Positions 17,174 through 25,806 of a stretch of DNA of 33,065 bases are shown here, one piece after another. The notes under the pieces were generated by a model that was given only the letters and a program-made list of their open reading frames with translations, ran no database searches and was not told the DNA's origin. The stretch comes from JAGQSZ01 sp049672765. GTDB taxonomy: Bacteria; Actinomycetota; Acidimicrobiia; Acidimicrobiales; Microtrichaceae. Both the position numbers and the translations under genes were made by a program. The stretch is taken from positions 1 through 33,065 of the forward strand of contig JBATWQ010000302.1 in NCBI GenBank assembly GCA_049672765.1, read 5' to 3'. Every line of letters starts with the position of its first letter. Within the stretch, counting starts at the first letter, position 1.

Positions 17174-18814
17174 GTGACCCCACAGCCCGGCCCGGTCCAC
17201 TTGCCAGCTGAGCAGATCCCCGAAGCAGAGTCGGAGCCACCCCTGGTTGGATTGACCGATGAGACACCCGGTGAGGAGTGCGGTGTCTTCGCCGTCTTCG
17301 CACCCGAGGCGAAGGTCGCCCATCTGACCTACCTGGGCATCTACGCGTTGCAGCACCGTGGCCAGGAATCGGCGGGAATTGCGACCTCCGACGGAGATCA
17401 CCTGACTGTGGTCAAGGACATGGGGCTGGTGTCCAACGTCTTCAACGACCGTACGCTTGCTGCGCTCGATGGTGACCTCGCGATCGGTCACACCCGGTAC
17501 TCCACGACTGGGTCGAGCATGTGGAAGAACTCCCAGCCGATCTATCGCGGTACCCACACGACCCAGTTCGCGCTCGCCCACAACGGCAATCTGGTCAACA
17601 CAGCCGAACTGGCCGAGCGCGCCGGCATGCTCGACGGCACGGTCGGAAGCGACACCGATGCCATGGCCGAGCTGATCGTCCAGGCGTGTGACCGCATCGG
17701 TGTGGACGAGAACGAGGAGACCCTCGAACGTGCGCTACTCGAGGTGCTGCCCCAGTTCGAAGGCGCGTTCTCACTGGTTCTACTGGACCGCAACCACGTG
17801 GTCGGCGTCAGAGATCCCCACGGGTTCCGTCCGCTTTGCCTGGGCAAGCTGGACAGCGGCTGGGTCATGGCATCAGAGACGCCGGCGCTCGACATTGTCG
17901 GCGCACACTTCGTCCGCGAACTCGAGCCCGGCGAAATGGTGGTCATCGACGCCAACGGAGTCAGGACGCTCCGACCCTTCGACGACGAGGGCATCGATCC
18001 GAAGCTGTGCATCTTCGAGTTCGTCTACTTCGCACGGCCCGACTCGCAGCTGTACGGCAAGAACGTCCACCAGGCGCGTGTGCGGATGGGCGAACAGCTC
18101 GCCGAACAGGTCCCCGTTGACGCAGACATGGTGATGGGCGTGCCGGAGTCCGGCATTCCCGCGGCAGAAGGCTTCGCCAGGCGATCGGGAATTCCGTTCG
18201 GACACGGACTGATCAAGAATCGCTACATAGGTCGTACCTTCATCGCCCCGTCCCAAGAGATGAGGGCCCTGGGCGTACGCATGAAGCTGAACCCGCTCAA
18301 GGAGAACATCGCGGGTCAGCGGCTGGTAGTGGTTGATGACTCAATCGTCCGCGGTACAACTACCCGCGCAATGGTGGCGATGCTACGTGAGGCCGGCGCC
18401 AAGGAGGTCCATCTGCGGATCTCCTCGCCTCCCTATCGCTGGCCGTGCTTCTACGGCATGGACACCGGCAGCCGTGGCGACCTTCTGGCGGCCAACATGG
18501 AGGTCGACGAGATCCGCGCCTACCTCGGGGTGGACACGCTCGCGTACCTCACGCTCGACGGCCTGGTCTCGGCGATCGGCGCACCCGGAGCCGGTTTCTG
18601 CAACGCATGTCTGACCGGCGACTATCCCGTTCCAGTCCGGGTCGAGATCCCGACGTCGAAAACGGACCACATGGAGCACGCTCTCAGCTCCGGACCGATA
18701 GGGTCCGCCGATCTTCGCTCCGGGTCCATCAAACCCGGAGACTCGCGACAGGGTGGCGGAGCTTCGGTCGGGAGCGGTCAGGCAGTCGAAGGGAATGGCT
18801 CGAACGATGGGTGA
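17174..18814 (+). CDS. purF: amidophosphoribosyltransferase
   Basis: PurF makes phosphoribosylamine from PRPP and glutamine, the committed step of purine synthesis. CGVF near the N-terminus contains the Ntn glutaminase Cys, exposed by removing a propeptide. From GTG 17174 that Cys is residue 36, in line with the 34-residue propeptide of the mycobacterial enzyme; ATG 17105 would give 58 residues and a start that does not look like PurF, but cannot be excluded. The PRPP loop is VVVDDSIVRGTT. The cysteines in LCIFEF, WPCFYG and FCNAC match the ligands of the structural 4Fe-4S cluster of Bacillus-type PurF. The C-terminal 40 residues are a disordered tail. purM overlaps its end. Confidence 0.95.
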   Translation: MTPQPGPVHLPAEQIPEAESEPPLVGLTDETPGEECGVFAVFAPEAKVAHLTYLGIYALQHRGQESAGIATSDGDHLTVVKDMGLVSNVFNDRTLAALDGDLAIGHTRYSTTGSSMWKNSQPIYRGTHTTQFALAHNGNLVNTAELAERAGMLDGTVGSDTDAMAELIVQACDRIGVDENEETLERALLEVLPQFEGAFSLVLLDRNHVVGVRDPHGFRPLCLGKLDSGWVMASETPALDIVGAHFVRELEPGEMVVIDANGVRTLRPFDDEGIDPKLCIFEFVYFARPDSQLYGKNVHQARVRMGEQLAEQVPVDADMVMGVPESGIPAAEGFARRSGIPFGHGLIKNRYIGRTFIAPSQEMRALGVRMKLNPLKENIAGQRLVVVDDSIVRGTTTRAMVAMLREAGAKEVHLRISSPPYRWPCFYGMDTGSRGDLLAANMEVDEIRAYLGVDTLAYLTLDGLVSAIGAPGAGFCNACLTGDYPVPVRVEIPTSKTDHMEHALSSGPIGSADLRSGSIKPGDSRQGGGASVGSGQAVEGNGSNDG

Positions 18815-19844
18815 GACCTACGAGGCAGCAGGCGTCTCGATAGCCGCCGGTGAGGAAGCAGTCGAGGCCATCAAGGCAGACGTCCGATCCACCTTCCGAC
18901 CCGAGGTCATCGGTGATATCGGTGGCTTCGGCGGGCTGTTCCGTTTTGACAAGGCGAAATACGAAGAGCCGATACTGGTCTCGTCCACCGACGGAGTCGG
19001 CACGAAGTCCCTCGTCGCCAAAGCAGCCGGACGTTTCGACACGATCGGGATAGACCTGGTGGCGATGTGCGTCGACGACCTCGTGTGCCAGGGCGCCGAG
19101 CCGTTGTTCTTCCTCGACTACATATCGGTCGGCCGCCTTGATCCCGGCCATGTCCGCCAGCTGGTCGCAGGCGTCGCCGAAGGGTGCCGCCAGGCGGGCT
19201 GCGCATTGGTCGGCGGCGAAATGGCCGAGCATCCGGGGGTGATGGAACCCGGAGAATTCGATCTGGTGGGCTTTGCCGTCGGAGTCGTCGACCGGGCACG
19301 GATGATCACCGGGGAGCGGGTGTCCCCCGGCGATGTGCTCATCGGTCTGCCATCGCCCGGTATCCGTTCCAACGGCTATTCGCTCGCACGCCGTCTGATG
19401 TTCGAGGTTGCAGGGCGAGGAGTCAACGACCGGGCGTGGGACGACGCACACGCCCCGACCGTCGGCCAAGAGCTGTTGGTTCCATCGGTCATCTACGCAC
19501 CGGCGATCCGTTCGCTGATCGAGCAGGTTGATGTCCACGCCGTGGCCCACATAACCGGTGGAGGCTTTCCCGGAAACCTGAACCGGGTGCTCGGCAAGAA
19601 GACCGACGCGATCGTCGATCCGGCCACGTGGGAGTGGCCGAGGATCTTCACCGAGCTGCAGCGGATCGGGTCGGTGAGCACAGAGGAGATGCGCAAGGTC
19701 TTCAACCTGGGCATCGGAATGGTCGCCGTCGTGCCGGCCGAATCCGCCCACCGGGCGATCGACGTTCTACGCACCGCAGGCCACCGGGCCCGCGCAGTTG
19801 GTGAGGTCGTCGAAGGCCACGGAGTGGTCCACTTCAGCGACTGA
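18807..19844 (+). CDS. purM: phosphoribosylformylglycinamidine cyclo-ligase (AIR synthetase)
   Basis: PurM closes the imidazole ring, turning FGAM into AIR with ATP. The protein has 345 residues from ATG 18807, with the start YEAAGVSIAAGEEAVEAIK typical of actinobacterial PurM. VSSTDGVGTKSLVA is the ATP and substrate loop, VGGEMAEHPGV the dimer-interface loop, and HITGGGFPGNLNRVL closes the active site. ATG 18795 is in frame but too close to the AAGGGA ribosome site at 18789-18794, so 18807 is preferred. It overlaps the purF stop by eight bases. Confidence 0.96.
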   Translation: MGETYEAAGVSIAAGEEAVEAIKADVRSTFRPEVIGDIGGFGGLFRFDKAKYEEPILVSSTDGVGTKSLVAKAAGRFDTIGIDLVAMCVDDLVCQGAEPLFFLDYISVGRLDPGHVRQLVAGVAEGCRQAGCALVGGEMAEHPGVMEPGEFDLVGFAVGVVDRARMITGERVSPGDVLIGLPSPGIRSNGYSLARRLMFEVAGRGVNDRAWDDAHAPTVGQELLVPSVIYAPAIRSLIEQVDVHAVAHITGGGFPGNLNRVLGKKTDAIVDPATWEWPRIFTELQRIGSVSTEEMRKVFNLGIGMVAVVPAESAHRAIDVLRTAGHRARAVGEVVEGHGVVHFSD

Positions 19845-19910
19845 CGGTCCTGGTCTCGGTCGTGTTCCGACCATCGAATTCGCGAATGCGTGATGCGCCT
19901 GATGGGGCGT

Positions 19911-19916
19911 TAGCCT
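19911..19916 (+). promoter_or_regulatory. -10-like hexamer just before the malic enzyme start
   Basis: TAGCCT fits TANNNT and ends ten bases before ATG 19927, with no Shine-Dalgarno between. Transcription from it would give a message with almost no leader. Confidence 0.3.
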
Positions 19917-19926
19917 TGACCCCGTT

Positions 19927-21327
19927 ATGGCCGACACTCCAACTCCTGCCTTCTCTGTCCGCATCCGTGTTCGCATGGTCAATGAGCCGGGCATGCTCGG
20001 CCGCCTTGCAGAGGCGATCGGTGACGTAGGCGGAAACATCTCGGGCCTGCGTGGTTTCGAGGTGAAGACGGCGACCCTGGATGAGGACGTCGTGGTCAAT
20101 TGCCGCAGCGAGGCTCATCAGGACCAGGTGCGAGCAGCCGTTGAGGGCATCGAAGGAATCGAGATCCTGGAGTTCGAGGACCGGACCTTCCACATGCATC
20201 AGGGCGGCAAGATCGAGGTCCTCAGCCTGGCGCCGGTGCGCGATATCGAAGACCTGTCGATGGCGTACACCCCGGGTGTTGCGCGTGTCTGCATGGAGAT
20301 CAACAAGAACCCGGCTTCGGCGCACGAATTGACGATCAAGCGCAACACGGTCGCAATCGTCTCCGACGGTACTGCCGTCCTCGGACTCGGCGACATCGGC
20401 CCCGAGGCAGCGATGCCGGTGATGGAGGGCAAGGCTCTTCTCTTCAAGCATTTCGCCGGGGTCGACGCGTTTCCGATCTGCCTGGCGACCAAGGACCCCG
20501 ACGAGATTGTCGAGACCGTCCTGCGCCTGGCCCCCACGTTCGGCGGGATCAACCTCGAAGACATCGCAGCTCCCGGCGCATTCGACATAGAGGAGCGCCT
20601 GGTCGAACTGATGGACATCCCCGTGTTCCACGACGACCAGCACGGTACGGCGATCGTGACCCTCGCTGCGCTCGAGAACGCCTTGCTGATCGTCGACAAG
20701 CCAATTAGTGAGGTCAAGATCGTCGTCGCCGGAGTCGGCGCCGCGGGCGTCGCCGTGTCGAAGATCCTGATGAACGCCGGAGCCCGCAACGTAATCGGGG
20801 TCGACCGTCAAGGCGCGGTGCACACCGGGCGTGAGGGTCTGAACAAGTCCAAGCAGTGGTTCGCCGAGAACACCAACCCTGAAAAGCTAAGCGGCTCGAT
20901 CTCGGCGGTCATCGCCGGAGCGGATGTATTCGTCGGGCTTTCCGGTCCGGACCTGCTGACGCGGGAAGACGTCGCATCGATGGCCAAGGACCCGATCGTG
21001 TTCGCCATGGCCAACCCGAATCCAGAGATCCGACCTGAACTCATTCAGGACATAGCTGCCGTCATCGCAACTGGTCGCTCGGACTTTCCCAATCAGATCA
21101 ACAATGTCCTCGCCTTCCCCGGGATTTTCCGGGGGGCACTCGACGCTGGCGCAAAGCGGATCACGGAGAACATGAAGGTCGCCGCGGCCAAGGCCATTGC
21201 TGCGACGGTCCGTCCCGATGAATTGAACCCTCTGAACATCATCCCCTCGGTCTTCGACCCAGAGGTTGTCATTGCGGTTGCGAGGGCATCTGCGGATGCT
21301 GCACGGGCCGATGGAGTCTGTCGCTGA
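19927..21327 (+). CDS. malic enzyme with N-terminal ACT domain
   Basis: The enzyme decarboxylates malate to pyruvate with NAD(P) in the cytoplasm. Residues about 9-80 are an ACT domain (VNEPGMLGRLAEAIGDVGGNI), which normally binds an amino acid and suggests allosteric control. The catalytic part has Tyr114 in AYTPGVARV, Lys169 in MEGKALLFK and the metal-binding FHDDQHGTA at about 234-242. The dinucleotide loop VVAGVGAAGVAV is at about 266-277. At 466 residues it matches short bacterial malic enzymes plus the ACT domain. It follows purM by 82 bases and may have its own promoter. Confidence 0.93.
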   Translation: MADTPTPAFSVRIRVRMVNEPGMLGRLAEAIGDVGGNISGLRGFEVKTATLDEDVVVNCRSEAHQDQVRAAVEGIEGIEILEFEDRTFHMHQGGKIEVLSLAPVRDIEDLSMAYTPGVARVCMEINKNPASAHELTIKRNTVAIVSDGTAVLGLGDIGPEAAMPVMEGKALLFKHFAGVDAFPICLATKDPDEIVETVLRLAPTFGGINLEDIAAPGAFDIEERLVELMDIPVFHDDQHGTAIVTLAALENALLIVDKPISEVKIVVAGVGAAGVAVSKILMNAGARNVIGVDRQGAVHTGREGLNKSKQWFAENTNPEKLSGSISAVIAGADVFVGLSGPDLLTREDVASMAKDPIVFAMANPNPEIRPELIQDIAAVIATGRSDFPNQINNVLAFPGIFRGALDAGAKRITENMKVAAAKAIAATVRPDELNPLNIIPSVFDPEVVIAVARASADAARADGVCR

Positions 21328-21398
21328 GCGCAGCGACCTGAACAAGAGCGGTGCAGCGGCGGCGGGCCGGTGGGATAGTCACATGACAGGGGAAAACT

Positions 21399-23213
21399 AT
21401 GCGGGGAGCCGGCGGCGGGCCGGTAGGTGAGCGGAGACTGAGCGGGTGGCTCGACCAGCGGTTGAGTGGCCATTGGCGTGTAGCCGAATTGGGCCTGTAC
21501 GTCCTGGCTGTCGCTGCCGCGTGGATAGTCCGTTTTGTCCAGGATGATGCCTTCATCACCTATCGCTATGCGAGAAATCTGGCACGGGGAAACGGCCTCG
21601 TGTTCAATCCGGGCGAGCGCGTCGAGGGATACACGAACTTCCTCTGGACCGTCCTGCATGTGATCCCCGAGAAATTCTCCTGGTCGACGCCGGTGTTCTC
21701 CCAGGTCATCGGCATCGCGTTCATGGTGGGGACCGTGGCGATTTCCTATCGCCTCGCCCGTCGAGTTTTCGGAAGCGAGGCCTTCGCCTTCCTGGTCGCC
21801 CTCGCCCTGCTGGGAAACATGACCTTCCTCACCTACGCGACAGGTGGGCTCGAGACGATGATGCAGACGATGCTGGTCGTTTCGGTCGCGTCTCTGCTCC
21901 TGCCCGTCACCGAGGTGGGAGCCAGAGGCGTCGCTGCCAGAAGGATCTCTGCCGGGCTGTGCGCTGGCCTTGCCGTACTGACCCGAATGGATTCGGCCGT
22001 TCTGATTGCCGTATGGGTGACCGCCCATCTGGTGGCGACGTGGCGCCGGGTGCCCGAACCTGACGGGGCGACAGGTGATTCTCCAGATGGCCGGGTGCGG
22101 ATTCTCGTGACGTCCACGCTGCAGATCGGTCTGCCGGCTCTGGCGCTGATCGGGCCGTGGCTCGCCTGGAAACTCTGGTACTACGGCAACCTTCTGCCGA
22201 ATACGTTCTACGCAAAGTCGGCGGGTAGCCCGATCATCCCGCCTCTATACGGACTCTTCTATCTCGCTGCGTTCTTCTTCCTGTACGCGTCCTTCCTGCT
22301 GATCGGTCGTTTTATCAAGTACCGCAAGGAACTGTTCGCCGTACCGGGCGTTCCGCAGATCTTGGCGGTGCTGCCGGTCTGGTTCCTCTACATCTGTGTC
22401 GTCGGCGGCGACTTCATGGAGTTCCGCTTCATGGTGCCGGTCATGCCGGTACTTGCGATGGTCGTCGCGTACCTGGTGGACCGGTTCACCAAGCTGCGCT
22501 CCCAGATGCTCCTACTGACGGTTCTGATCCTGATCTCGGGAACGCACCGGGTCATGCCGACCGTCACCCCGTATCCCGTGCTGACCTTCACCGAACTCAG
22601 TCACTGGCCCAACAGCTCGACGACTTCCTGGCAGGGTAAAGCGACGCTCCTGAAAGCCGAGTTCCCCGGCGGGATGGAAGAGCCGGGCCAGCCGAAGATC
22701 GCGATCGCCCCACTCGGCGTACTGCCATATTTCTCGGACCTCCAGGCCGTCGATGTTTTGGGTCTGACCGATCCGGTCACAGCACGGCATGGGTACCCGA
22801 TCTCGCCGTACTACCCGGGCCACGTCCGCATGGCCCACGTCGGACACCTTCTCGACGAGCACGTGAACCTGATTCTGGGCCAGCCGGGGGCCAGGGAGCC
22901 TGTGAAGGGGAGACGGTCGTACCGGATCTCCGAACTGACCTTCTTGTACCCCAGTGGTGACCTGAACACCCTGCCGCAGGACGCGCGCGTCATCGAAGTT
23001 CCCCAGATCGACGGCTCGGCGTGGCTCATCATCTACCTGCTGCAGAACGACAAGGTCGACTCGGCCATCAAGCGCAACGGTTGGGCCGTCTATCCCGTAG
23101 ATCGGACCTGCGTGCTCGAGGACATGGACGTGGTCGAGGGCAACGGGCTTTTGGTCGATCTGGCGAACCGGATCTCACGGATGGTCGGCGAGCGAAGCTG
23201 CCCGAGTAGGTGA
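21399..23213 (+). CDS. GT-C membrane glycosyltransferase resembling arabinofuranosyltransferase AftB
   Basis: The 604-residue protein has about nine or ten membrane segments in its first 400 residues and a soluble C-terminal domain. After the first segment, DDAFITYRYARNLARGNG and NPGERVEGYTNFLW form the extracytoplasmic loop with the acidic pair (Asp49-Asp50) that marks polyprenyl-phosphate-sugar-using GT-C enzymes. This wording is close to mycobacterial AftB, which adds terminal arabinofuranose to cell-wall glycans. The donor here is unproven. ATG 21399 has AGGGG seven bases upstream. It follows the malic enzyme gene and is convergent with the acyltransferase gene, with stops 23 bases apart. 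Confidence 0.75.
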   Translation: MRGAGGGPVGERRLSGWLDQRLSGHWRVAELGLYVLAVAAAWIVRFVQDDAFITYRYARNLARGNGLVFNPGERVEGYTNFLWTVLHVIPEKFSWSTPVFSQVIGIAFMVGTVAISYRLARRVFGSEAFAFLVALALLGNMTFLTYATGGLETMMQTMLVVSVASLLLPVTEVGARGVAARRISAGLCAGLAVLTRMDSAVLIAVWVTAHLVATWRRVPEPDGATGDSPDGRVRILVTSTLQIGLPALALIGPWLAWKLWYYGNLLPNTFYAKSAGSPIIPPLYGLFYLAAFFFLYASFLLIGRFIKYRKELFAVPGVPQILAVLPVWFLYICVVGGDFMEFRFMVPVMPVLAMVVAYLVDRFTKLRSQMLLLTVLILISGTHRVMPTVTPYPVLTFTELSHWPNSSTTSWQGKATLLKAEFPGGMEEPGQPKIAIAPLGVLPYFSDLQAVDVLGLTDPVTARHGYPISPYYPGHVRMAHVGHLLDEHVNLILGQPGAREPVKGRRSYRISELTFLYPSGDLNTLPQDARVIEVPQIDGSAWLIIYLLQNDKVDSAIKRNGWAVYPVDRTCVLEDMDVVEGNGLLVDLANRISRMVGERSCPSR

Positions 23214-23236
23214 CGGGCTCGGTACCGCACACGGGT

Positions 23237-24520
23237 TCAAGCCGGGCTGCCCGAACCTTCGGCGGCCGTCGCCGGGCTGCCCAGCCGATTCTTGACCTGC
23301 ATGGCGGGCTTCTCGACGTAGCGGTGCGCCGCCTCCGTGGCGAGCGCGAGCGCCGGTACGTACAGCAGGATCATGAGTCCCGGCGACTTCCTACCGATGG
23401 TCTCCATCATGAATACGCCCAGTGGGACGTGGATCAGGTAGATCGCATAACTCCTCACGCCTGCAGCGGTCAGCCAGCGGTGCGAGAGAAAGCGAGCGGC
23501 CCGGTGATCAGGACAGCGCACGAAAGTGATCACCATGACAGCGATACAGGCAGCCACCACCGAAAAGCCGAACTCGCCCCAGACGAACTCCTGTCGTAGC
23601 GATCCACCCTTGGAGACCAGGAATGGGACGTACAGTCCGAGCGGTTTGACCAGGAGGGTTCCGGAAAGGACCGTGGCCCACATGATCACTACGGCAGCGC
23701 TGGCCGCACGTCGCATCCACTTGTCGACCACTGGGCTCCAGTCAGCCGGCAGCTTCGCGTTCACGAACGCCACCACGACCCCGAGCAGCAGCGAGTCGGG
23801 CCGTTGGTACCACGCAAAGTTGGGTCCGACGTGACCGAGAAGCCTCGCTGCGCCGATGAACAGCCACGCCGCCAGAAATACGACCATCAGCTGATTGACC
23901 CAGCGGCGGCGGACCACGAGGCCGATCACCAGAACTCCGAACACGTAGAAGTGCTCTTCGACCGAAAGTGACCACAACTGGATCAGTGGCCGGATGGGCG
24001 CCGGTCCGCCACCCACCAGTTCGCTGTGGACCGGGTGGATCACGTGGTAGATGTAACCGCCTCCGGCCAGGACGTCGCTGATAGTCCGGTCGAGCAGCTC
24101 ACGTTCACCGAACGCAAGGTGCAGCGCCAGGAAGGCAAGCAGCGTCGTGACCAGGATCAGATACATCAGAGGTAGCAGGCGAAGTGCTCGTCGCTGATAG
24201 AAGTGCCGCAGGTTCACGGACCCGAAACGGCGGTCCTCCTCGAGCAGCAGCGTGGTGATCAGAAAGCCGCTGACCAGGAAGAACATGTCGACGCTCGCGG
24301 CGAACGACGCGAAGGTCACGAAGGATGCATGGACCAGAACTACCAGGATGACTGCAAGCCCGCGCATACCGTCCAGTGGCGGGCAGTATCCAAGCTTGTG
24401 TGCGTTCGACAGGAAGCGTGGCGAAACAGACGGATCGTCGGTTCCGTCCTCGCTCACAGTCGTCCCACCCTGTCCAACCCATCTGTCGCCCAGCGTGAAC
24501 GACATCTTCTCAATCGGCAT
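23237..24520 (-). CDS. acyltransferase-3 family membrane protein (OafA-like)
   Basis: The 427-residue integral membrane protein has about ten hydrophobic segments. It opens with CPPLDGMRGLAVILVVLVHAS, the family start holding the conserved Arg and His of the catalytic region (first segment, about residues 46-66), and FFLVSGFLITTLL. RHFYQRRALRLLPLMYL, WSLSVEEHFY (the conserved WSLxxEExFY motif) and YAIYLIHVPLGVF are all present. Members O-acylate surface sugars, lipids or peptides. The target is unknown, but the nearby GT-C enzyme suggests a cell-wall or exported glycan. An in-frame ATG at 24505 is an alternative start. Confidence 0.9.
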   Translation of the reverse strand: MPIEKMSFTLGDRWVGQGGTTVSEDGTDDPSVSPRFLSNAHKLGYCPPLDGMRGLAVILVVLVHASFVTFASFAASVDMFFLVSGFLITTLLLEEDRRFGSVNLRHFYQRRALRLLPLMYLILVTTLLAFLALHLAFGERELLDRTISDVLAGGGYIYHVIHPVHSELVGGGPAPIRPLIQLWSLSVEEHFYVFGVLVIGLVVRRRWVNQLMVVFLAAWLFIGAARLLGHVGPNFAWYQRPDSLLLGVVVAFVNAKLPADWSPVVDKWMRRAASAAVVIMWATVLSGTLLVKPLGLYVPFLVSKGGSLRQEFVWGEFGFSVVAACIAVMVITFVRCPDHRAARFLSHRWLTAAGVRSYAIYLIHVPLGVFMMETIGRKSPGLMILLYVPALALATEAAHRYVEKPAMQVKNRLGSPATAAEGSGSPA

Positions 24521-24601
24521 TCCGGCATGGGTTCTTAGAGAACCTAGTTATCCCGCCAGCTTTGCCGAATCACTAAAAATATCGCTCCCCCGGCAGAACA
24601 A

Positions 24602-24622
24602 AGCCCCTGCAGGGCAGGGGCT
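24602..24622 (-). terminator. Intrinsic terminator after the tRNA cluster
   Basis: On the minus strand AGCCCCTGC pairs perfectly with GCAGGGGCT (24622 to 24602, 3-base loop) and is followed by TTTGTTCT. This is a good factor-independent terminator directly after tRNA-Phe. Confidence 0.85.
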
Positions 24623-24626
24623 CGTC

Positions 24627-24702
24627 TGGTGGTCGGGACCGGCGTCGATCCGGTGACCTTCCGCTTTTCAGGCGGACGCTCTGCCTACTGAGCTACCCGA
24701 CC
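24627..24702 (-). tRNA. tRNA-Phe (anticodon GAA)
   Basis: The minus strand gives a full cloverleaf: acceptor GGTCGGG/CCCGACC, D arm GCTCAGTAGGCAGAGC, anticodon stem TCCGC/GCGGA with loop CTGAAAA (GAA), and T stem ACCGG/CCGGT. CCA is encoded. The T loop reads ATCGACG, with A instead of T at position 54, which is unusual for an elongator tRNA. Confidence 0.95.
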
Positions 24703-24752
24703 GGGTCAGGCGGCCAAGGGGGTTGAATCCCTCAACCACAGCTGATCCGTTC

Positions 24753-24778
24753 CATCGCCCCAGATTTCAGAGGCGATG
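24753..24778 (-). other. Hairpin between tRNA-Phe and tRNA-Asp
   Basis: CATCGCC (24753-24759) and GGCGATG (24772-24778) form a perfect 7-base stem with a 12-base loop, just 3' of tRNA-Asp. With no T-run on the minus strand it is more likely an RNA-processing structure than a terminator. Confidence 0.4.
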
Positions 24779-24782
24779 ATTT

Positions 24783-24860
24783 TGGCGGTCCCGACGGGAT
24801 TTGAACCCGCGACCTCCGGCTTGACAGGCCGGCGTGCACTCCTGGCTGCACCACGGGACC
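24783..24860 (-). tRNA. tRNA-Asp (anticodon GTC)
   Basis: The cloverleaf has acceptor GGTCCCG/CGGGACC, anticodon stem CCGGC/GCCGG around CTGTCAA (GTC), and T arm GCGGG-TTCAAAT-CCCGT. Discriminator G and CCA are encoded. G34 is the position that would carry queuosine, the substrate of the gluQ product. Confidence 0.97.
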
Positions 24861-24884
24861 ACGAACTTTTGACTGACTTACGCT

Positions 24885-24960
24885 TGGTACCCCCAACGGG
24901 ATTCGAACCCGTGTTACCTGCGTGAAAGGCAGGCGTCCTAGGCCGCTGGACGATGGGGGC
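24885..24960 (-). tRNA. tRNA-Glu (anticodon TTC)
   Basis: The cloverleaf has acceptor GCCCCCA/TGGGGGT (a G-U first pair, as in other actinobacterial tRNA-Glu), anticodon stem CCTGC/GCAGG around CTTTCAC (TTC), and T loop TTCGAAT. CCA is encoded. It is the first gene of a Glu-Asp-Phe cluster. Confidence 0.97.
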
Positions 24961-25038
24961 GCGTTTCCCCTGAGGGCTTGGGAAGAGTAGCAGTAGACAC
25001 GTCGAGGTCCAAAGCCGAGTCCTCTCACTGGCTCAGCC

Positions 25039-25509
25039 TCATTCGCCGAGGGCCCCCACGATTCGCTCCAACAGGTACCCCAGGTGTTCATAGGAGAGGT
25101 ACATCGACTGCGCGGCCTCGTCCTCGGGAATTTCGTAGTCATCTTCCGAGACATCGAGAATCGTGCCCAGGACCAGGCGGAGATCATTGACCGATCGCAT
25201 CCAGGTCTGGAGCTCGTCGGGTGTGAGCTTCTCGGCGTGGACGGTATCCAGGACGGCGCCCATCGCGGCGAGCCTCTTGTCGACCAGTTCGGCGCCGGCA
25301 AGCACCGCGTAACCCTGGTTGCGTTCCTCGTCCTCGTACGGTCGGGGGAAGAGTCGGACCAGTGCCGGATGATCACTCGTGATCATTTCGCGGAGCTGGC
25401 CAACCAGATTCTCGATCATGAGCCGCTGTTGCTCTGAGAGATTGACGCTGATGTCGCCGTCGCTGCGACGCTTGAACGGTGGCCTCATGAACGACTCGAA
25501 CGGACCCAT
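25039..25509 (-). CDS. DUF2017 family protein
   Basis: The 156-residue soluble helical protein has FKRRSDGDISVNLSEQQRLM, LFPRPYEDEERNQGY and a C-terminal acidic EIPEDEAAQSMYLSYEHLGYLLE segment, which I recognise as DUF2017. The family is of unknown function and in Actinobacteria typically follows clpS, exactly as here with a 9-base gap. A role tied to ClpS-ClpP proteolysis is suggested only by this neighbourhood. Length is normal. The start is an ATG with no strong ribosome site. Confidence 0.85.
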   Translation of the reverse strand: MGPFESFMRPPFKRRSDGDISVNLSEQQRLMIENLVGQLREMITSDHPALVRLFPRPYEDEERNQGYAVLAGAELVDKRLAAMGAVLDTVHAEKLTPDELQTWMRSVNDLRLVLGTILDVSEDDYEIPEDEAAQSMYLSYEHLGYLLERIVGALGE

Positions 25510-25518
25510 AGTTTTCGG

Positions 25519-25806
25519 TCAGTCCTGTTGCATCGTGGCCCACAGGCCATGTTCATGCAGCTGGAAGACGTCACGTTCTGCTTCGGATCGGCTGCCGTTG
25601 GACACGACCGCCTTGCCCTCGTTGTGGACCTGGAGCATCAGCTTCTCGGCTTCGGCGCGCGAGTAGCCGAACAGCTTCTGGAGGACAAGGGTCACGTACG
25701 ACATCAGGTTGATGGGATCGTTCCAGACCAGGACGACCCAGGGGGACTCGGTCTGATTCTGGGAGTCCACCGACGGTTCGAGTACATCGATCGGTGCGCC
25801 GCTCAC
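25519..25806 (-). CDS. clpS: ATP-dependent Clp protease adaptor ClpS
   Basis: The 95-residue adaptor hands N-degron proteins to the Clp unfoldase. WVVLVWNDPINLMSYV carries the NDP-x-N substrate-pocket signature, and LQVHNEGKAVV the conserved His of the pocket. The N-terminal 25 residues are disordered, as expected. The GTG start overlaps the ctaA stop by four bases (GTGA), so clpS is translationally coupled to heme A synthase. DUF2017 follows. Confidence 0.94.
   Translation of the reverse strand: MSGAPIDVLEPSVDSQNQTESPWVVLVWNDPINLMSYVTLVLQKLFGYSRAEAEKLMLQVHNEGKAVVSNGSRSEAERDVFQLHEHGLWATMQQD

Noticed and set aside
24732..25376. Long minus-strand open frame across the tRNA genes
   Set aside because: It covers tRNA-Asp and tRNA-Glu and is a frame shadow of the DUF2017 gene; composition is Arg/Ser/Thr-rich as in GC-driven false frames.
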